Shown one piece after another: positions 50,801 through 56,800 of a stretch of DNA of 64,000 nucleotides. A program made the position numbers and the translations under genes. The DNA lies in NCBI RefSeq assembly GCF_015706575.1, contig NW_024037076.1, positions 12,528,898 through 12,592,897 on the forward strand, in the 5' to 3' direction. Source of the stretch: Patiria miniata. Its lineage: Eukaryota > Echinodermata > Asteroidea > Valvatida > Asterinidae. The first letter of the stretch is position 1. Each line of letters opens with the position of its first letter. Below the pieces are notes generated by a model. That model searched no databases. It saw nothing but the letters and a program-made list of their open reading frames with translations, and was not told the DNA's origin.

Positions 50801-53800
50801 CTGTAGGGCCATCACAGATTTGTGCTTTGAAAGAATAAAGGTTGAATAACAAGCAATTTTCAAAATGGCTTCCATCGCTTATTACTCTACCCTATAAAGT
50901 TTCATGAGGACATAATCTGCAATGGCCCTATAGCCAAATAGCAATCGGTGGCTTTTACCTTCTACAGCAGTCAGTGGCTTTTCCCTTCTTTTCTTTTGGG
51001 AAATAATACCCACTTGTCACTCTTATGTTGACAATTTTCGACAACAACGTTTGTTACATTTTGTATACAAATATCGGGAATCAAGGATGATGTTCGGTAT
51101 AGCCCAATGTTCAGCATAGCGGTGTTCGGTATAGCGATGTTTGGTATAGCCCAATGTTCGGTATAGCGGTGTTCCACTGTAACTTCTAGTGATATCCTGT
51201 TCTTTCCAATTACTTTTTCACTTGATATTCATTAACCGTGGGGAACATTGTGAAACATGTTGCATTCTTACCTGGTAGATCTGAGTCACTAGCGTAGTGC
51301 TGTAAAGACTGGGCATGTACACCACGGCATTGGCCACCACCTCACAATAACTCAGAGCCTGAAGGACAACGACAAAATGAAATCTTGTTCTTTAATTGGT
51401 CAGTCATTCAACTAATTAATACATAATATAATAATGCGTATTTATAAAGCGCACGTATCCACCATTATTGGTGCTCAAGGCGCTACATCATTATTACCCC
51501 TGCTCAATGGGCCAATGAAACATTTCAAATACCATCTCAGCTCCCTCGAGAGTATACAGCTCGATGCTGCCATTTTGGTGCAAAGCAGCTAAATCAACCA
51601 CAATAACCATCTCTGCCCTCTCAGGTACCCAATTTACTCCTGGGTGGAGAGAAGCAATAAGTGTCACACCATAGTCGCAGGCTGGACTTGAACCCACAAC
51701 CTGCAGAATGTGCGTGCTTCGCGCCATGTGCGTACTGCGCGCCATGTGCGTACTGCGCGCCATGTGCGTACTGCGCGCCATGTGCGTACTGCGCGCCATG
51801 TGCGTACTGCGCGCCATGTGCGTACTGCGCGCCATGTGCGTACTGCGCACCATGTGCGTACTGCGCACCATGTGCATACTTCACGCCATGTGCGTACTGC
51901 GCGCCATGTGCGTACTGCGCTCCATGTGCGTACTTCGCGCCATGAGCGTACTTCGCGCCATGTGCGTACTTCGCGCCATGTGCATACTTAGCGCCATGTG
52001 CGTACTTCGCGCCATGTGCATACTTTGTGCCATACGCACACGTGCCAGTACGCTCTCAAAAGTGGTCGCAACGTGTCATCTACTGATGCTCGGTGGTTGA
52101 GTGGCAAGACGTCTGCACTAGAAAGCAGGAGGTCGTGGGCTCGAGTCCCACACGAGTGATTTGTTCCAACTTTCAGTCAGGAGGTAACAGTGCACAGAGT
52201 GTTTATACAGTGTCGATGAAGGGCAAAACCTAATATTGATCTACCGATGGTGCATGGAGTTCATATCCCTCATTGTAATGAACTGAACCTTTGGGAACTC
52301 CTTCCCACGCCAAGACAAAATCCCAGTGGGGTCGTACCTGTGTCGTTAACCCATGTTCAGCAAGCCGGGTTGCGTAGATGAACTTGTACGGCTGGTAGTT
52401 TGGCAGAGTGTACTGTTTATTGCACAGCAGCTGAGCGTACTCGTATATCTCCGTCTGCTGTATGCTCTCATTCAAGGCAAACAATTTGAAAGGAAGACTG
52501 AAAAAAAAAAGCACGAGAAGTTCTTGTTGTTTCATTTTGTTGTATTTCTTTGTGAAATAAAAAACATGAACTGTCTTTCTACAAATACTGACTACAAATA
52601 AGAAGTTAGGAAGCAAACAAATTTCGTTTGTAAAACATGAGTCATTTTTCTCTTCCAGTTGGTGGTAAAAAATAAACTTGCACTTGGCAAAAGCAAACTG
52701 CTACATTACATCAATACACAAAATTTTGACATTGTTCTGTGTGCGGTTCAATGGCAACAAACAAATCCGAAAACACATCAGTGTAACTGGTCACAGCAGC
52801 TGAAACAGGCCAATGAAGGCTGCATGGGCCTTATTCACACGACTTATTTTATAGGAATTTGTATGATATTTGTTGGGTTTTTTTGACAGAGCTGGGGTTG
52901 TTTTTTTTTTACCCCCAAAACCCCCCCTCTGGATCCGCGCCTGGTGATTTCATTTGTACGCGTAAAGTGTTTGCCTTTTGCGGACGTTGAAGAAACCACA
53001 ATTTTTTGCATTGGTGATTGGTCACCGCGCACTGTTCCCGAGACACACAATGTGTATAGCGTACATGAGAACGACACGAAAAACGTATTCGTACTCCGTC
53101 ATGTCTGATGTAAACAAGCGGGGTTTTTTCGTCTTTTCTCGGGAACGGTAAGACATTAGGTTGGTTTCCTTTCAACCAGATGTTTGAAATAGGCTAAGTA
53201 AACAATCCAAAACATAACATTTTCGGGGATTTCAGGACCTAGTGCCCCTTTAATCACTACGGTAATTAATTCCAGTCTGCTTAACTGAGTAATTTAAAAT
53301 TTGTAATTAAACATTCCCTAATGTTTAAAGCCAGATAAAAAAAAAAAGACAGTAAAAAAAGGCTGCATTATGCCTGCAAAAATAGTCTGGCGCCATCCCA
53401 TTCAACAGTTAAGAATTAGTCATATATGTTCAGGGAACTCAACAAAAAGGCCCAACTCGTGAATAAGGCCCATAAACATGATTGCTACATCGTGTTCTTG
53501 GATAATGCAATTTCATTGGTCCACAACAGCCATGTGACCAGTCTATAAAAATAATTGTTTACTATATATGTTATATAAAAAGTTGCATATAAATCCTGTT
53601 GCATATAAGTTACCTCATATACACTACGTTGCATATAAATTACCTCTGCACTACGCGTGTGCGTAGGGCAGGCCCTCGCGCCTCGCCACTGAGAATTACA
53701 ACCACTTAGCCTCATGTCCCGTAGCAAAGCTCGCAGTTATCAACAGGTTTCACTGCAGTAAGTTTATTTACATGTATTTCTTGCCTAGAAAGTTACAAAC

Positions 53801-56800
53801 CTTTATTCTTTTAACTTACTGGCATGATACACATTTGTAACAAAACAATTATTGACTGCTGCAATGTGAGATATGGTATTAGTAACCCCCTCGGGGCGAA
53901 CAGCACCCTCGGCTTCACCTCAGGTGCTTTGTGCCCCTCCGGTTTTAAACATGCCATATCCCACATCACAGCAGTCAACAGTTGTTAAACGGAGCAACCC
54001 GCCCAACATACCTGTGACTAGCACCCAGCAGCACCATCTTATTGGTCCTCTTGCTGTAGACACCAAACCCAACCTGAGCCATCAGGTAGACAAAATGAGA
54101 CGCCTTCAACAGACCCCTGGAGGCTACAGAAACAGTGTAACAAAACAAAAAGAGATCACAGGGTAAACAACTTGGAATTTTGGCACATATACAGTTAACA
54201 ACTTGGAATTTGACACTTGAAATATTCATAGTCAGAAGCAAAACCCTGTATTTTTTTTTTTTTAAATGATTATGGGGGATGAAATAATTATTGCAAGAAG
54301 ACCTAAAATGCTTCCCATTTGCAAGCGGTATGGACATGAACACTGGGGCCATTCTTTGTCACGTGTGTGACATAAAATTGGGCTCTTCTGATGGGTTGCC
54401 TCTTCACTACATCTGACATACTTTCACTAATTCATCAGGTTAGTTTTTAAAGTGTGCAGAAAAAAAAACTTGTCTGCATTTCAGCATGGATGTGCAAGTG
54501 CCTTTTCGAGAAATTTTAACACCCCCCCCATGCAAATGCCTGTGCTTCATCACTGCATTTTTGAAGCGACCATGATTTTTCTTAAGTAAGCCAGTAGTAG
54601 GCTTTTCATACCAAGTGAATCTCCCAGCGTGATGATACTCTTCATGTCCAGCTCCGAGTCCTGGCTGAGGTTGGAGAGGATCATGGCCAGATGAGGCCTC
54701 CAGTCACCCCACTTCTCATCGGCACAACTCTGAGGGGGAAATAAGGCACTGAACATGAGATTGAGTCACAATAAGGGCCAAAAAAAAATAGTCGGTCTCT
54801 GGTCAGCGCGCCCATCGATTTCGATTGCACGCGTCAATTTCTTTCTTTTTTTCAAAAAATTTCTGCGCTATCTACAACATTGTCAAGTCCCAAATAATTC
54901 GAAAATTGGAAAATTGGAAACATTTATTACAGACATAAGGCCAAAAAAAAAAGTCTCCGGTTTCTGGTATGCGCGTGCGTCACCGTAGCCATGCGCGTCG
55001 GCAAAATGAAAAGGTTTTTTATCAATGAAAGATGATGTCTCAAATTCACTGGTTTGACTGGAATCCTGCTGCTGCACAATTTTAACGTGTTTTTAGATTA
55101 GAATAAGCTTTACATGGCTTCCCTGGACTCCCATGTATTTGCACTAAGTCTAGTCGGGCACCATTTGCAGTCATCAGCCGACATTTGAGGCAAAAAAATC
55201 AGGTAAAAAAAAAAAAAAAAAAAAAGCCGCGTCGCCGCACCACTTTTTGGGCAAGCTCCATACCAGAAACCGGAGACTTATTTTTTTTGGCCTAATCGTA
55301 GGTTGATTTTTTCTAGTCAATGTCGCATTCAAAAGTGAATACCTTTTGAACTGCTCTCCCCCCCCCCAAAAAAAAATGTAAGCAAAATGTACTTCTCGAG
55401 TGAAACTCGACAAAACCACACACAGTAACATCTTCAAACTGAATAGAAGCAAGTTTTGCTCAACTCACAGTGACAGCAGCCGGTTGCCTGTCGGACATGA
55501 GTTGATACAGAGTCTGCAGGGGGTCATTCATCGGCAGACTGTTGGCAAATCTACAAGGAAATGGACAAAGGAATGATATTACAGCACACCATTATGTAGG
55601 AATGTGCATAGAGGCTTAGAGGAATACCCGACTGCTGATGTCAGAAACTAGGGAAAGTCTACCATACAAGTACGTCCAAGGGCGGATCCAGAACACAATT
55701 TTGGGGGGGGCCAAAAAAATTTTTGGTTCCCCCCAAAAAGTGGGTCAAAAAAAATTACGGCGTAAAAATTTTGGATTCTAGATGTTCTGTGGTGTGATCT
55801 GAGGCGATTTCTGACCACTTTAACCAATGTTTTTTTTGAGGAAAAGATGGTGGTGTACTAATTGCCCAGCCTTTATTGCTATGTCAAAAAGTGGGTCAAA
55901 AAAATTACGGCGTGGGGTTCGGGGCCCGCTTAAGGGCCCCGAAAATTTTTGGGATTCTAGATGCTCTGTGGTGCGATCTGAGGCAATTTCTGACCACTTT
56001 AACCAATGTTTTTTTTTGAGGAAAAGATGGTGGTGTACTCATCAAAAAAATTACGGCGTGGGGTTCGGGGCCCGCTTAAGGGCCCCGAAAAAATTTTGGA
56101 TTCTAGATGTTCTGTGGTGTGATCTGAGGCGATTTCTGACCACTTTAACCAATGTTTTTTTTGAGGAAAAGATGGTGGTGTACTAATTGCCCAGCCTTTA
56201 TTGCTATGTCAAAAAGTGGGTCAAAAAAATTACGGCGTGGGGTTCGGGGCCCGCTTAAGGGCCCCGAAAATTTTTGGGATTCTAGATGCTCTGTGGTGCG
56301 ATCTGAGGCAATTTCTGACCACTTTAACCAATGTTTTTTTTTGAGGAAAAGATGGTGGTGTACTCATTGCCTGCCGTTATTGCGATGTCACATAAAAAAA
56401 AAAAAATTGATTTCGTTTTTGGGGGGGGCCATGGCCCCCTTTGGCCCCCCCCTGGATCCGCCCTTGAGTACGTCACCTTTTTTTCAATCAATTTCCAAGT
56501 GCCAAAAAAGTTACTTTCTATGGTTTTTCATCTATTTTCCCTCCTCGATATTTTCACTCTCTTACCTCCTCCAATCCTCTTTATTTACAAGCTACTTACT
56601 CCACCGGGTTTTGAACCCGCAATCTTGTTATTTAATCACACCAGCCTTATCCGCTTCACTAGTCGAACGATCGTTGCCAGTAAGGGACTATTTGATGTAT
56701 TTAAAGTATAAGGCTAATGAATATTTAACACACTAAATACTCATGACAAATTAAATATTCTTGGTGACGTATTGCACTATCGTTGGGTACAGGTGGTCAC

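Noticed and set aside
51494-52100. Repetitive proteins (HMARST, CAYCAP, HVRTAR patterns)
   Set aside because: Produced by an 18-bp minisatellite without stop codons. No start context, splice structure or homology.
55827-56736. Open frames of up to 194 aa
   Set aside because: They run through the internal tandem blocks of the GGATCC-type MITE and repeat with it; not protein-like.
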